From the IMG/VR virus record IMGVR_UViG_3300037070_001046, positions 1-27,514 of that record: a stretch of 27,514 nt of DNA; one strand, written 5' to 3'. The translations under genes were made by a program, and so were the position numbers. Origin of the DNA: a virus. Shown one piece after another: positions 1 to 7,900 of the stretch. The notes beneath the pieces are model-generated. The model searched no databases and was not told the DNA's origin. It worked only from the letters and a program-made list of their open reading frames with translations. Each line of letters begins with the position of its first letter. The first letter of the stretch is position 1.

Positions 1-2
1 TT

Positions 3-248
3 TCAGAGGATTCTCCCGTACAGATCCCGGATGGGTCTATCATTCTACATACTGAATTGATTGATGTAGATACGATTGAGGTCTGGGTATCGGTTCCTGT
101 TAGCTCAACCCTAGATACTAGTTCTTATTATACTCCCGTTGAGGCTCCTGCAAAGACTGAGGAAGTATTCCCCGTAGGCTATCCCGACGAAGAGCTACAA
201 AATGACGACCCTGTTGAGGATATGATTTTTGAGGATGACGACTACTAA
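3..248 (+). CDS. 3' end of an acidic protein of unknown function (5' truncated)
   Basis: The reading frame is open from base 3 to the TAA at 246-248 with no convincing start inside, so the gene begins upstream of the window. The visible 81 residues are rich in Val, Pro, Thr, Asp and Glu. They end in an acidic tail (EDMIFEDDDY) after a Pro-rich stretch. Such a low-complexity acidic C-terminus suggests an extended tail rather than a folded enzyme core. Its stop overlaps the ATG of the next gene by one base (TAATG), so the two are probably translationally coupled. I do not recognise a family and the domain that would identify it lies outside the window. Confidence 0.7.
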   Translation, partial: SEDSPVQIPDGSIILHTELIDVDTIEVWVSVPVSSTLDTSSYYTPVEAPAKTEEVFPVGYPDEELQNDDPVEDMIFEDDDY

Positions 249-733
249 TGACCGAAGACGATGTAAAGAAGTTAACGGACGTTATCGTGAAGCTTGCCCT
301 AGAGGTCCGTAAAGGTTCTAAGGCTATTCGTGATAATCCGGCCGTTGAGATTTCTGATGTTCGAGGAACCCTTGACAGATGGGACGGCATGAGGGATCTT
401 ATATTCAAGATTCGAATTCAAGTTCAGTTGGCTTTGAGAGAATCTGAGGAAGACTACAAAGACAAAATGAGGCTATATCTATCGGGTAAGGAAAGTGCGG
501 TAAACGCCCGAGGACTTGCATCGTATGAAGAAAGAAGAGCATACTACGAAACACAGAATCTTGACGAATACGGAAAGCACAATCGTTTAGAAGCTCTACA
601 TAAGTTACTTATGGAATTTACCTTCTATCTAAAAGAGAAAGAACGCTGGCTAGACGCCATTAGACGCGACCTGAGAGAAGATCAGAAGCGCGAAGATTTT
701 ATCACAAACGCCGAGTACGAAGTAGATATGTAG
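248..733 (+). CDS. Helical, highly charged protein of unknown function
   Basis: This 161-residue product is almost entirely Glu/Lys/Arg/Asp-rich and predicted helical by eye, with short heptad-like stretches (around residues 60-85 and 110-150). No cysteine cluster, membrane segment or nucleotide-binding motif is visible. The ATG overlaps the upstream stop by one base, so it is the second gene of an operon that enters the window from the left. It is followed by a 118-base gap with two promoters, so it is probably the last gene of that unit. I do not recognise the family; a small DNA-binding or scaffolding helix bundle would fit, but nothing in the sequence proves it. Confidence 0.75.
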   Translation: MTEDDVKKLTDVIVKLALEVRKGSKAIRDNPAVEISDVRGTLDRWDGMRDLIFKIRIQVQLALRESEEDYKDKMRLYLSGKESAVNARGLASYEERRAYYETQNLDEYGKHNRLEALHKLLMEFTFYLKEKERWLDAIRRDLREDQKREDFITNAEYEVDM

Positions 734-735
734 CG

Positions 736-764
736 TTGATTTGAGAGGCCATATATGGTACAAT
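736..764 (+). promoter_or_regulatory. Sigma70-type promoter P1 for the recombination operon
   Basis: TTGATT (736-741), a 17-base spacer and TACAAT (759-764), preceded by TG at 756-757 (extended -10). The -10 sits inside an inverted repeat, CATATAT (750-756) and ATATATG (763-769), separated by 6 bases, which could be an operator. It lies in the gap before the SSB-like gene at 852. Confidence 0.6.
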
Positions 765-769
765 ATATG
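750..769. repeat. Inverted repeat overlapping the P1 -10 element
   Basis: Seven-base perfect arms, CATATAT and ATATATG, with a 6-base centre. The right arm overlaps the end of the -10 hexamer. It is AT-rich, so chance is possible, but the position suits a repressor site. Confidence 0.4.
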
Positions 770-783
770 TATGGAAGTTGCCC

Positions 784-812
784 TTGCAATGACCTGTGAA
801 ACACGCTATAAT
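784..812 (+). promoter_or_regulatory. Sigma70-type promoter P2 for the recombination operon
   Basis: TTGCAA (784-789), 17-base spacer, consensus TATAAT (807-812). The predicted transcript starts near 819, giving a leader of about 33 bases that carries AAAGGA before the ATG at 852. Together with P1 it forms a tandem pair 48 bases apart. Confidence 0.7.
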
Positions 813-851
813 ACTAACTAAACAGAACTCGCAATAAAGGAAAATAACAGA

Positions 852-1745
852 ATGTCATTAACAGACCTAAGTGAAATTAGTCTAGAAGAAGATCGACCAT
901 CATTTGAGAAGTTCGATGTTCCGAAGAATGAAAAGGCAAGGATTTTGGTCCCGACTACACAGGCCGCTATCCACTACGTTCACGTCTTCCACAGTGATAC
1001 ACCAGAAATGGTTGAATTCAACGGAAAGATGAAGCCTGAATGGTCACGAGATTCCTATGCAGGATCATTTATCTGCACAGGAAACGCAAAGACCGTTGCA
1101 AAGAACACTCGCTACGGCGATCCTGAGAACTGTCCCGCATGTAAGGCTATGCATGAAGGCGGTCCACAGCTTGTAGAAATGCCTAAGAAGAATTACGCTC
1201 TAAACGTAATCAAGTATTCGACCAAGCAGCGGGATAACCTAAAGCTTCGAAGCAAGAACGTAGAAGTTCTAGTTTGGAAGCACGGGGACGACAAGAAGAT
1301 CGCACCGATTATTACTGCATCTAAGCAGATGGAGATTAGTCAGGTCGATTTCCTTGTAGCTGACGATGAAGGAAGCATTTACAAGAAGTGGTCTGTACAG
1401 CCTGCTCTTGACGGTGCCCTTTATACTAAGGACAAGGAACTTGGCGAAAATGTGAAGGCTGCTATGGAAGAGCTTCACGATTCTGACACTCTAACCCGAG
1501 CTTGTGGACGAGATTTGTCTGTAGACGAGCTTGAAGCAGAGGTCAATATGCTATTCAGTCAGTTCAATAGTGCCAATGGAGGCACTTCTTCGGGCGGTTC
1601 AACGACAACCACGAAGGCAGCAGCTAATACGCCTGCTGACGACGATGGAGAGATTGTCTTGGACGCTGGGGACGACGATGATTTCTCTGAACTAGAGGAT
1701 ATTGATATCGACGCCTTCGGTAGCCTACTTGACGAGGACGATTGA
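852..1745 (+). CDS. Probable gp32-like single-stranded DNA-binding protein
   Basis: The 297-residue product has the general layout of T4 gp32-type SSBs. It has a short charged N-terminus, a core with a zinc-type cluster (C75, C94-x2-C97, H101), then a flexible Gly/Ser/Thr/Ala linker from about residue 240 and a strongly acidic tail (about 263-297, ending LLDEDD). In gp32 the acidic tail recruits partner proteins and the zinc stabilises the DNA-binding core; I infer the same roles. It is the first gene after two tandem promoters and directly precedes RuvC-like and RecA-like genes, as expected for a recombination SSB. The start is supported by AAAGG upstream. The assignment rests on architecture and context, not on strong sequence identity, so a different zinc-binding DNA protein is possible. 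Confidence 0.6.
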   Translation: MSLTDLSEISLEEDRPSFEKFDVPKNEKARILVPTTQAAIHYVHVFHSDTPEMVEFNGKMKPEWSRDSYAGSFICTGNAKTVAKNTRYGDPENCPACKAMHEGGPQLVEMPKKNYALNVIKYSTKQRDNLKLRSKNVEVLVWKHGDDKKIAPIITASKQMEISQVDFLVADDEGSIYKKWSVQPALDGALYTKDKELGENVKAAMEELHDSDTLTRACGRDLSVDELEAEVNMLFSQFNSANGGTSSGGSTTTTKAAANTPADDDGEIVLDAGDDDDFSELEDIDIDAFGSLLDEDD

Positions 1746-2425
1746 GTGACACGATAAAGGTAATGGGCCTTGATATTGCAGCCGTTAACAGCGGAATGTG
1801 CATTATCGAGGCCCGTTGTCTATCCGAATACCCTTGGATAGAGATAGTAGACACTTATGAAGAGTGGCACTATTCCGATTTGGGGTCTTTTCAAGACCGA
1901 ATGAGGGTATCATCGCGTATTTCAGAATTCCAGACCGATGACTACAACGTAGATTTAGTAGTTCTAGAGGATTATGCCAAGAGGATGGGTAAAACCAATA
2001 CTTCGGCGTATGAACATGCGGAGCTTTGTAGTCTAATTAAGGCGTTCACTATCGCTAGTGGAAAGCCTATGCTTATTATCCCTCCCACAACCATGCGTAG
2101 CTTTATGGCTATCCCTAATGGTTTGAAGGATAAGGGCAAGCAAATGATTATCGACAACGTAAAAGAGACTTACGGATTCGAGTCAAAGGCACCCAGAAAG
2201 AACCAGCGTTCGAACATAACGGACGCATTTGTACATGCAGTCATTGGTGCCCTTGTCATTTATGGTATAAATGGTATACTGGTAGAAGAAGAGCTTGACG
2301 TACAAGCCAAGAAGCTTCTTTTCGGTAAGGGTAAAGTAACAGGAATCCTAGACCGGCCGCAGTTTCAGTACAATTTCCCGGAAAAGGAAGAGGAAGAGAA
2401 TGGCACAGAAGAACACGGGACATAA
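1742..2425 (+). CDS. RuvC-like Holliday-junction resolvase / RNase H-fold nuclease
   Basis: This 227-residue protein shows the RuvC order of acidic residues: D11 in GLDIAAVNSG, E76 in LVVLEDYA, and D161 in NITDAFVHA. The Asp usually found three residues before the last one appears to be N158. The family cuts four-way DNA junctions, and in phages it resolves recombination or packaging branches. The best start is TTG at 1742, which overlaps the upstream stop and follows GAGGA. An ATG at 1763 would still keep D11 (as D4). The C-terminal 50 residues, ending in a Glu-rich tail, extend beyond the usual RuvC core. It sits between the SSB-like and RecA-like genes, which fits a role late in strand exchange. 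Confidence 0.8.
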   Translation: MSDTIKVMGLDIAAVNSGMCIIEARCLSEYPWIEIVDTYEEWHYSDLGSFQDRMRVSSRISEFQTDDYNVDLVVLEDYAKRMGKTNTSAYEHAELCSLIKAFTIASGKPMLIIPPTTMRSFMAIPNGLKDKGKQMIIDNVKETYGFESKAPRKNQRSNITDAFVHAVIGALVIYGINGILVEEELDVQAKKLLFGKGKVTGILDRPQFQYNFPEKEEEENGTEEHGT

Positions 2426-3584
2426 AACCCTAGCGGAATTGATGGGTAAGATGGAACCCGCCGATGACGCGAAGAGAATTGACGGGAATTGGCCCGCTTA
2501 TTCATTCGGGCATCCATTACCAGACCGAGCTACCAAGATCATGGGTCTACCAAAAGGTAAGATCGTAGAAATCTTTGGTCAGGAAAACTGTGGTAAGTCT
2601 CTTATGACGCTACACGCTATTAAGGGCGCACAGGCCGAAGGCAAGATGAACTACATTCTTGATTCCGAGGATTCCTACGACGAGAAATGGCTACATAAGA
2701 ACGGCGTGAGTACCGAGCCGCATTTGTTGAAGGCGTTCGTACCGGATACTTTGGAAGAGGCTCTTGAATTCTGTGACCTAGCCGCGCAGGAAGACAATAT
2801 CGGCATTATTATGATCGACTCTTTGGCTAACCTAGTCTCTACAGACGAGCTAAATGTCTCTATTTATGAAGAGGCGCGTGTCGGTGGCAACGCAAAGAAG
2901 ATTAAGTCGGGCTTGCGCCGAATTGTCAGGGCTATGGCACGGAATCACTCCGAGCAAACCGTAGTTATTATTAACCAGCTTTACGATAAGGTGGCTGGTG
3001 GCATGACCCCGCGTGGTAATACTGGCGGTGGTAAGGCTATTAAGTATAATTCAGCTATGCGAATCATGTTTAGAAAGATTCAGCAGGTAGAAGGCTACAC
3101 TATTGACGCCCGAGGCAATAAGGTTAAGCAGCGAGTGGGCGATCTTATCGAAATCAACGTAATGAAGAATAAGGTAGCTCCGCAGAACGGAATTACGCAG
3201 TTTGTTCTTCGTGACGATATTGGTTTGGACGTACACGGCGACGTAGTTGACCTTGCTATCGAGAATAAGCTAATCACAGGAAGTGGTTGGTACACTATTC
3301 CGGCCGAGTATCACCATACTGGCGAGGATGGGCGTATTCAGGGCAAGGATAACATCTATACATACTATCGAGGTCAGAAGGCCGTCTTTGACAAGCTAGA
3401 AAAGGACGTTTTCGATCATATCAATATCAAGAATGGCGGTAATAAGGCCATTACTGACGATGACGATGATGACGACGATGACTTGCTAGATGACACGCCT
3501 GTAGCGACCCCTAAGAAAAAGGCTGGTCCCCCTAAGAAGGTCGCTACACCCGAAGCAACCGGAATCGTAGACCTAGGAGCCTAA
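2400..3584 (+). CDS. RecA/UvsX-like recombinase
   Basis: The 394-residue product is a RecA-fold strand-exchange ATPase. Walker A is GQENCGKS (60-67), Walker B is IIMIDS (about 136-141), and a RecA-type loop region GGGKAIKYNSAMR follows near residue 215. As in RecA, a C-terminal region carries acidic residues: an unbroken run of nine Asp near 354-362, followed by a Pro/Lys/Ala-rich linker. The extreme C-terminus, TGIVDLGA, resembles the tail of the nuclease at 7900. The ATG at 2400 follows AGGAAGAG and overlaps the RuvC-like gene by 26 bases. It probably coats single strands together with the gp32-like protein and drives recombination-dependent replication or repair. Confidence 0.93.
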   Translation: MAQKNTGHKTLAELMGKMEPADDAKRIDGNWPAYSFGHPLPDRATKIMGLPKGKIVEIFGQENCGKSLMTLHAIKGAQAEGKMNYILDSEDSYDEKWLHKNGVSTEPHLLKAFVPDTLEEALEFCDLAAQEDNIGIIMIDSLANLVSTDELNVSIYEEARVGGNAKKIKSGLRRIVRAMARNHSEQTVVIINQLYDKVAGGMTPRGNTGGGKAIKYNSAMRIMFRKIQQVEGYTIDARGNKVKQRVGDLIEINVMKNKVAPQNGITQFVLRDDIGLDVHGDVVDLAIENKLITGSGWYTIPAEYHHTGEDGRIQGKDNIYTYYRGQKAVFDKLEKDVFDHINIKNGGNKAITDDDDDDDDDLLDDTPVATPKKKAGPPKKVATPEATGIVDLGA

Positions 3585-3588
3585 GAAA

Positions 3589-4032
3589 ATGAATGCAAAG
3601 GATCGACTAGCACGGACGCGGGCCTTCCTAGACCAAGAGATTGGTATTTTGGAAACCAAGGGTCGAGAATATACTGCCGGTGCTGAAAAGGATAACGACA
3701 AGGATACTTTGGTCAACTTTAAGCAGGTTGGCGAAATGGTTTCTTGTAAGTGCGAGAAATGCGGGCATGTACAGCCTATCGGAGCAAAGGCAGCTTGGGC
3801 GGTTTACTTCCTAAAGCATGTTTTCTCGGTTATGACGCATGTAGGTGATCCCGGAAGGGAAATGTCTGAGCCGCTTATCGGGCGTCTACTAGATATTCGC
3901 GTGTACGCCGCTCTACTTGACTGCCTTGACGCCGAGGAACGGCAGCAAAAGGAAGATAGTAGAGAGCCTTTTGAGACATTTACCGAAGAAGTATTAGAAC
4001 GAAGAGTAGCAAGGACGGGTAAGGATGCCTAG
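3589..4032 (+). CDS. Possible MazG/DUF1599-like protein with a Cys-rich insert
   Basis: This 147-residue protein contains a segment with K-G-x-E-Y near residue 24, N-F near 43, and an alpha-helical half with VYFLKHVFSVMTHV and RLLDIRVYAALL. That pattern recalls phage proteins of the DUF1599/MazG-like type, which are linked to nucleotide metabolism. Between these halves is a zinc-ribbon-like insert, CKCEKCGH (about 52-59). I see the motif order but cannot prove the family. It starts 4 bases after the recombinase stop, with GGAG about nine bases upstream, and its end overlaps the next start by 8 bases, so it is part of the same operon. Confidence 0.6.
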   Translation: MNAKDRLARTRAFLDQEIGILETKGREYTAGAEKDNDKDTLVNFKQVGEMVSCKCEKCGHVQPIGAKAAWAVYFLKHVFSVMTHVGDPGREMSEPLIGRLLDIRVYAALLDCLDAEERQQKEDSREPFETFTEEVLERRVARTGKDA

Positions 4033-5089
4033 ATACACTAAAGAACAGATGTTGGAGCTAATGGGGCATATTGCCGGTTTCGAAGAGCGTCTATTTGAAA
4101 TGCAGGACGGCGCAGTTTCCTTCGAAATGGCCGAGGATGACGACGATAATGAGCGTTTGATCATGCGGCTTGGTGCTGAGAGGTTCAGCGTCAGTAAAGA
4201 TGCGTATGTAGAGGCGAATAAGATCATTGGTCTAGGCGGCGGGTACGTCGAACGAACACCTGTGGATTATGTAGTACCTCATTTGAATTACTGGTTCGAT
4301 GAAATGGGCGAAGAGCGTAAGGCTATTATCAAGGATGGAGAAGTAGTCACTTATTCCCGTCCCGGAACCGAGCTTTATGACCTTGTAGAGTTTGTGCAGA
4401 CGCTTTGTAATGCTATTGAAGAGCGTGGATACACAGAATACTACTTTGAGAAAGTATTCCATGACGTTGGAATTACTCTATTCTCTGTAGTTATTCCTGA
4501 TCTAAGCCGACAGATTGGTGAGGACACTGTAGAAGCGGGAATTCATGTACAGCATTCATTCCTAGGCAAGAAGCCCACTATTCTAACCGCTTATACGCAT
4601 CAGGACGTAGCTGGTTTTGAGGGTGGAACGCTTTCTGCCACGTACACTAATAAGTGGAACAGAAAGCTGGGTCAGTGGCGTGCGCCAAATGAGGATATCT
4701 TTGATACCGAAGAGGTTGAGGTACCGGATGACGTATATAATGTCTACCGTTGGCTTGAATCCGGTGTCGGAGAAATCATTGTTCGAGCAGGACGAGAGTT
4801 TGACACCATTGAACAGCTACAGAACTATCAAATCGGTGGTCATGGTGGTACGTTCTTAAACGATGTATTCACTAAGTACAAGATTCCGAACCCCTTGCAG
4901 AAGGCTATTCGGGAAGAGTACGGAATGGCAGAGCGTCAGACCATGTACGATTTGTATAAGGCGGTAATCGCCACTTCTGGACGAGCAGAGGTAGCCGAGA
5001 AGCCCACACAAATGCACTCTATCATGGAAGTTGCGGGAGAGATTGCCGCGCATCCGGGTAAGTGCGACGGCTGCCACAGGATGATTTGA
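4025..5089 (+). CDS. Unknown 354-residue phage protein with C-terminal CxxCH
   Basis: No family is recognised. The protein has an acidic N-terminal third (Asp-rich near 38-43) and a central beta-type region with conserved-looking segments (HVQHSFLGKKP, LTAYTHQDVAGFEGG). The C-terminal helical part ends in KCDGCHRMI, a CxxCH sequence that could bind metal. A heme c role is unlikely because there is no export signal. The ATG at 4025 follows GGGTAAGG and overlaps the previous gene by 8 bases. Its place between recombinase and Rad50-like genes suggests a DNA-metabolism role, which is context only. Confidence 0.75.
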   Translation: MPRYTKEQMLELMGHIAGFEERLFEMQDGAVSFEMAEDDDDNERLIMRLGAERFSVSKDAYVEANKIIGLGGGYVERTPVDYVVPHLNYWFDEMGEERKAIIKDGEVVTYSRPGTELYDLVEFVQTLCNAIEERGYTEYYFEKVFHDVGITLFSVVIPDLSRQIGEDTVEAGIHVQHSFLGKKPTILTAYTHQDVAGFEGGTLSATYTNKWNRKLGQWRAPNEDIFDTEEVEVPDDVYNVYRWLESGVGEIIVRAGREFDTIEQLQNYQIGGHGGTFLNDVFTKYKIPNPLQKAIREEYGMAERQTMYDLYKAVIATSGRAEVAEKPTQMHSIMEVAGEIAAHPGKCDGCHRMI

Positions 5090-5090
5090 T

Positions 5091-5402
5091 ATGGCTGCTG
5101 GAAACAATCGCGCAGTAGGTATTACGAAGGCTTATGTCGATGCACAGACTGGCCTTCATACTACCATCAATAATCACACCCATAATATCTACCCTCTTAC
5201 AAATGGCGGCGGTCTAACATATGGTGGAACGGCCACCAATTATCCTTATATTACGACAGCAACAAATGCCGACCTAACTATCAATGGAACAAGTATGAAC
5301 GAAATGATCAAGCTTGTAAATCAATTGGTTGAGCGGGTAGAAGAGCTAGAAAAGCTTGTAGCCGTTAAGTCAGTAGATGAAGAAAGTTACGACGTTGATT
5401 GA
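5091..5402 (+). CDS. Small tail-fibre-like protein with C-terminal coiled coil
   Basis: The 103-residue product looks like a miniature fibre. The N-terminal part is Gly/Thr/Asn-rich and contains ITKAYVDAQTG and NNHTHNIYPLT. The first recalls the (K/N)xYVD motif of the fibre repeats at 19320, the second the NHTH needle motifs at 20309. A short heptad stretch near residues 74-92 (LVNQLVERVEELEKLV) could trimerise it. It starts one base after the preceding stop and overlaps the Rad50-like gene, so it is embedded in the recombination operon, an odd place for a structural gene. It could be a virion component or a chaperone-like adaptor; function unknown. Confidence 0.65.
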   Translation: MAAGNNRAVGITKAYVDAQTGLHTTINNHTHNIYPLTNGGGLTYGGTATNYPYITTATNADLTINGTSMNEMIKLVNQLVERVEELEKLVAVKSVDEESYDVD

Positions 5403-6555
5403 GACAGTTGAATTAACTAATTTCCAGTCCCACAGACACGTTATACTACCTATGGGGGATCTTACGGTCTTCACAGGAAGTAGCAATAGCGGAAAAAGTT
5501 CTGTTTTGAGGGCTTTAACTGCTCTTGTTAGAAATGACGCGGTAGGGGATTACATTACTCATGGAGAATCTTTTCTCAAAGTTAAAGTTACGCTGGATTG
5601 TGGTACTGCTGTCGAGTGGGTTAAGGGTAAGAACGAAAATTCTTATCGTATTACTTGGCCTGACGGCAGGGAATCCTTCTTTCAGAAGGTCGGTGCTGAT
5701 GTACCTGACGAAGTTAAAGCGGTACTTAAACTCTCGCCTATAGTAATGGAAGGGGGGCAGAAGGCTCAGGTGAATATTCACGAACAGCTTGAAGCCCCTT
5801 TTCTAATTCAGGACACTCCCGGCCACGTAGCTAAGGTATTCGGTGAGTTAACGTCTGCCTCGAAGCTGTACACAGCGGTTTCTGAGGGCATCAAGAAAAT
5901 CAACAGGGACAAGGCGACGAAGAAGGTACGAAAGGGCGATCTAGAAGACTTAGAAACCCAGCTAGAAAGCTACCAGCTACTAGAGCAGCAAATCGACCTA
6001 GCCGAGAATGCCCGTATTAAGCTAAACGTAGCCAAAGATATTGAAATTCAGGCTAAGAACGCACAGGCAGCGGCTACAGAGGTCGGTATTATCGCATCCC
6101 AGATTTACACCGCTGGGGAGCGTATCGCTGAATTGCAGCCTATTTTAGCTGTTGATTTTGAGCCTATTGACGCCATTTCTTCCGAAATTGAGTCTATTTC
6201 CGGGCTTAAGAAGCAATGGGATACCACGCAACTATCCCTTGCGGGTCTAGAAAAGGTCGCTCAGGCTCTTGATAAGCTGTCAGACGTACCAGATTTGGAC
6301 GAAATAGAGGCTCTAGGGCAAGAGTATGCAGCCCTTAGTTTAGTTTCTGGCTCTCTAACCTCTCTAAACAGCCGAATTTCTGATGCAGAGGACGCTGTTT
6401 CTACACTTAATAAGGGGTTGTCGAGTGTTGACAAGAAAATTCAGAAAGCGTATACTCACTTAGATAGCTGTCCGTCCTGTGGACAGGATTTAACGGACGA
6501 AGCTAAGGAAACACTGGTTTCCATTAGAGAAACTATAAGTGTCGGAGGAAAGTAA
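5377..6555 (+). CDS. N-terminal half of a split Rad50/SbcC (gp46-like) ATPase
   Basis: The protein opens with the Rad50/SbcC signature VELTNFQSHRH and Walker A GSSNSGKSS (34-42). It continues through a lobe of about 150 residues and a coiled coil from roughly 165 to 360, and reaches a zinc-hook CPSC at 365-368, stopping 24 residues later. There is no signature motif, Walker B or D-loop, which are the C-terminal half of this ABC ATPase. Those parts are encoded by the gene at 10300-11046. Full-length family members carry both in one chain of about 560-1000 residues. ATG 5377 is used; a TTG at 5395 is an alternative giving a more usual N-terminus. Its partner nuclease gene (Mre11-like) lies one small gene downstream. 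Confidence 0.85.
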   Translation: MKKVTTLIETVELTNFQSHRHVILPMGDLTVFTGSSNSGKSSVLRALTALVRNDAVGDYITHGESFLKVKVTLDCGTAVEWVKGKNENSYRITWPDGRESFFQKVGADVPDEVKAVLKLSPIVMEGGQKAQVNIHEQLEAPFLIQDTPGHVAKVFGELTSASKLYTAVSEGIKKINRDKATKKVRKGDLEDLETQLESYQLLEQQIDLAENARIKLNVAKDIEIQAKNAQAAATEVGIIASQIYTAGERIAELQPILAVDFEPIDAISSEIESISGLKKQWDTTQLSLAGLEKVAQALDKLSDVPDLDEIEALGQEYAALSLVSGSLTSLNSRISDAEDAVSTLNKGLSSVDKKIQKAYTHLDSCPSCGQDLTDEAKETLVSIRETISVGGK

Positions 6556-6896
6556 TGGCAGAGAGAAAGTTTACAGACGGAAAAGTTTATAGTGGAGAGG
6601 ACTGGCTAGCTGACGTTGCCACTATTTCTTTCGATTTGGATAAAAAGGCGGGCAAGTTCATTCTAAATAAGGGTGACTTGGCTGTGGCTACCGCAGTTGT
6701 GGATGAAATGTCTTCGGACGTTGAGCTTCCCGACACCGTTGTATTGGAAGCAACCGATAATATTACTAAGGAAAGGGTCCGTTTGAAGGGTCTAATGGTT
6801 TGGACTGTCCCTATCGGATTCACGCCCGTAGATATTTTGGGAAAGAGTATTATTTTCTCCTATTCGGATCTGGAAGAAATCGAAGAGAGTGACTAA
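6555..6896 (+). CDS. Small unknown protein between Rad50-like and Mre11-like genes
   Basis: A 113-residue product with alternating hydrophobic positions suggesting a beta-rich fold and an acidic end (EEIEESD). No catalytic motif, cysteine or membrane segment is visible. Its ATG overlaps the Rad50-like stop (TAATG), and its own stop overlaps the Mre11-like ATG in the same way. It is therefore translated in step with both subunits and may be an accessory factor of that complex. That is context only; I do not recognise the family. Confidence 0.75.
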   Translation: MAERKFTDGKVYSGEDWLADVATISFDLDKKAGKFILNKGDLAVATAVVDEMSSDVELPDTVVLEATDNITKERVRLKGLMVWTVPIGFTPVDILGKSIIFSYSDLEEIEESD

Positions 6897-7900
6897 TGCG
6901 ACTATTAGTAGTAGGTGATGTACACGCTGCTGATACTGCTCCCGGACGACGAACGGAAACGTACCGCGACGACATTTTGAGGAAGTTAACAGAGTGTGTG
7001 GAACTAGCTAATAAAGCAAAGGTTCCATACCTTCTGTTTATGGGAGACATTTTCCATATGAAAGAGCCTCGAAAGGTGTCGCATCGTTTGGTGCAGGATA
7101 TCTCTAAGATCCTAGAGGACTATTCTGTGATGAATGGCGAGATTCTTATTCTTGTCGGAAACCACGATATCACTCATGGACGTTTGGAGAGCTTGGATAA
7201 GCAGCCTCTAGGCGTTTTAGCGCAGCTTCCAAAGGTGCGTCTATTAACACATGACGAGTACGTATTGAATGAGGACGTAGGCGGCGACCTAATGCCGCGT
7301 GTCACTCTTTATCCGATCCCCGGCATTCCCGGTATTACTGTCAACGACTATGCAATTGATCGTAACGAAGAGAATGGAACCCGTTGGCACGCGATTGTGT
7401 CACACCAATCTGTAGTTCCTGACGTTAAAGACGAAATGGAAGTCCTACAGAATAAGTATTTCATTCACGATTCGTATGCGGTAGCCAAAGTAGCCGATGT
7501 AGATATGGTGCTATATGGTCATCAGCATAGAAACGACGGAATGTACAAGCGTGACGGAAAGATTTTTGCGAATCTAGGCTCTATCTGCCGACTAACGGTG
7601 GGTAAGTCTGATGTAGAAAAGAAGCCAAGCGTGCTTTTGCTTGACTTTTCCGAGACTGATATTAAGAGAAAGATTATTGAGCTTGATAATGTCCGTCCTT
7701 CCGACGAGGCATACGACCTTGAAGAGCATGTGGAAGCAAAAGCGCATCGAGCAGACATTGAAGATGCTATCCACAGGCTAAACGATACCACCTTAGACAC
7801 CTTCTCTATTGAAACCATTATGATGGACCTTGAAGTTCGTGACGATGTTGAAGAAAATCCAAGGATGATTGCACTTGATCTGCTAGAAAGCGTGAAGTAA
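6896..7900 (+). CDS. Mre11/SbcD (gp47-like) nuclease subunit
   Basis: The 334-residue protein has the full set of calcineurin-type phosphoesterase motifs: GDVH (7-10), GDIFH (50-54, as in Mre11), GNHD (88-91), SH with H170, and GHQH (208-211). These residues hold two metal ions for 3'-5' exonuclease and endonuclease activity. The C-terminal 80 residues are charged and helical, where family members bind the ATPase coiled coil. With the split Rad50-like subunits it should form the end-resection complex used in recombination-dependent replication (T4 gp46/47 role). Start ATG overlaps the upstream stop by one base. Confidence 0.93.
   Translation: MRLLVVGDVHAADTAPGRRTETYRDDILRKLTECVELANKAKVPYLLFMGDIFHMKEPRKVSHRLVQDISKILEDYSVMNGEILILVGNHDITHGRLESLDKQPLGVLAQLPKVRLLTHDEYVLNEDVGGDLMPRVTLYPIPGIPGITVNDYAIDRNEENGTRWHAIVSHQSVVPDVKDEMEVLQNKYFIHDSYAVAKVADVDMVLYGHQHRNDGMYKRDGKIFANLGSICRLTVGKSDVEKKPSVLLLDFSETDIKRKIIELDNVRPSDEAYDLEEHVEAKAHRADIEDAIHRLNDTTLDTFSIETIMMDLEVRDDVEENPRMIALDLLESVK

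Noticed and set aside
4936-5089. CxxCH at the end of the protein at 4025 as a cytochrome heme site
   Set aside because: The protein has no signal peptide and sits in a cytoplasmic DNA-metabolism operon; a metal or chance site is more likely.
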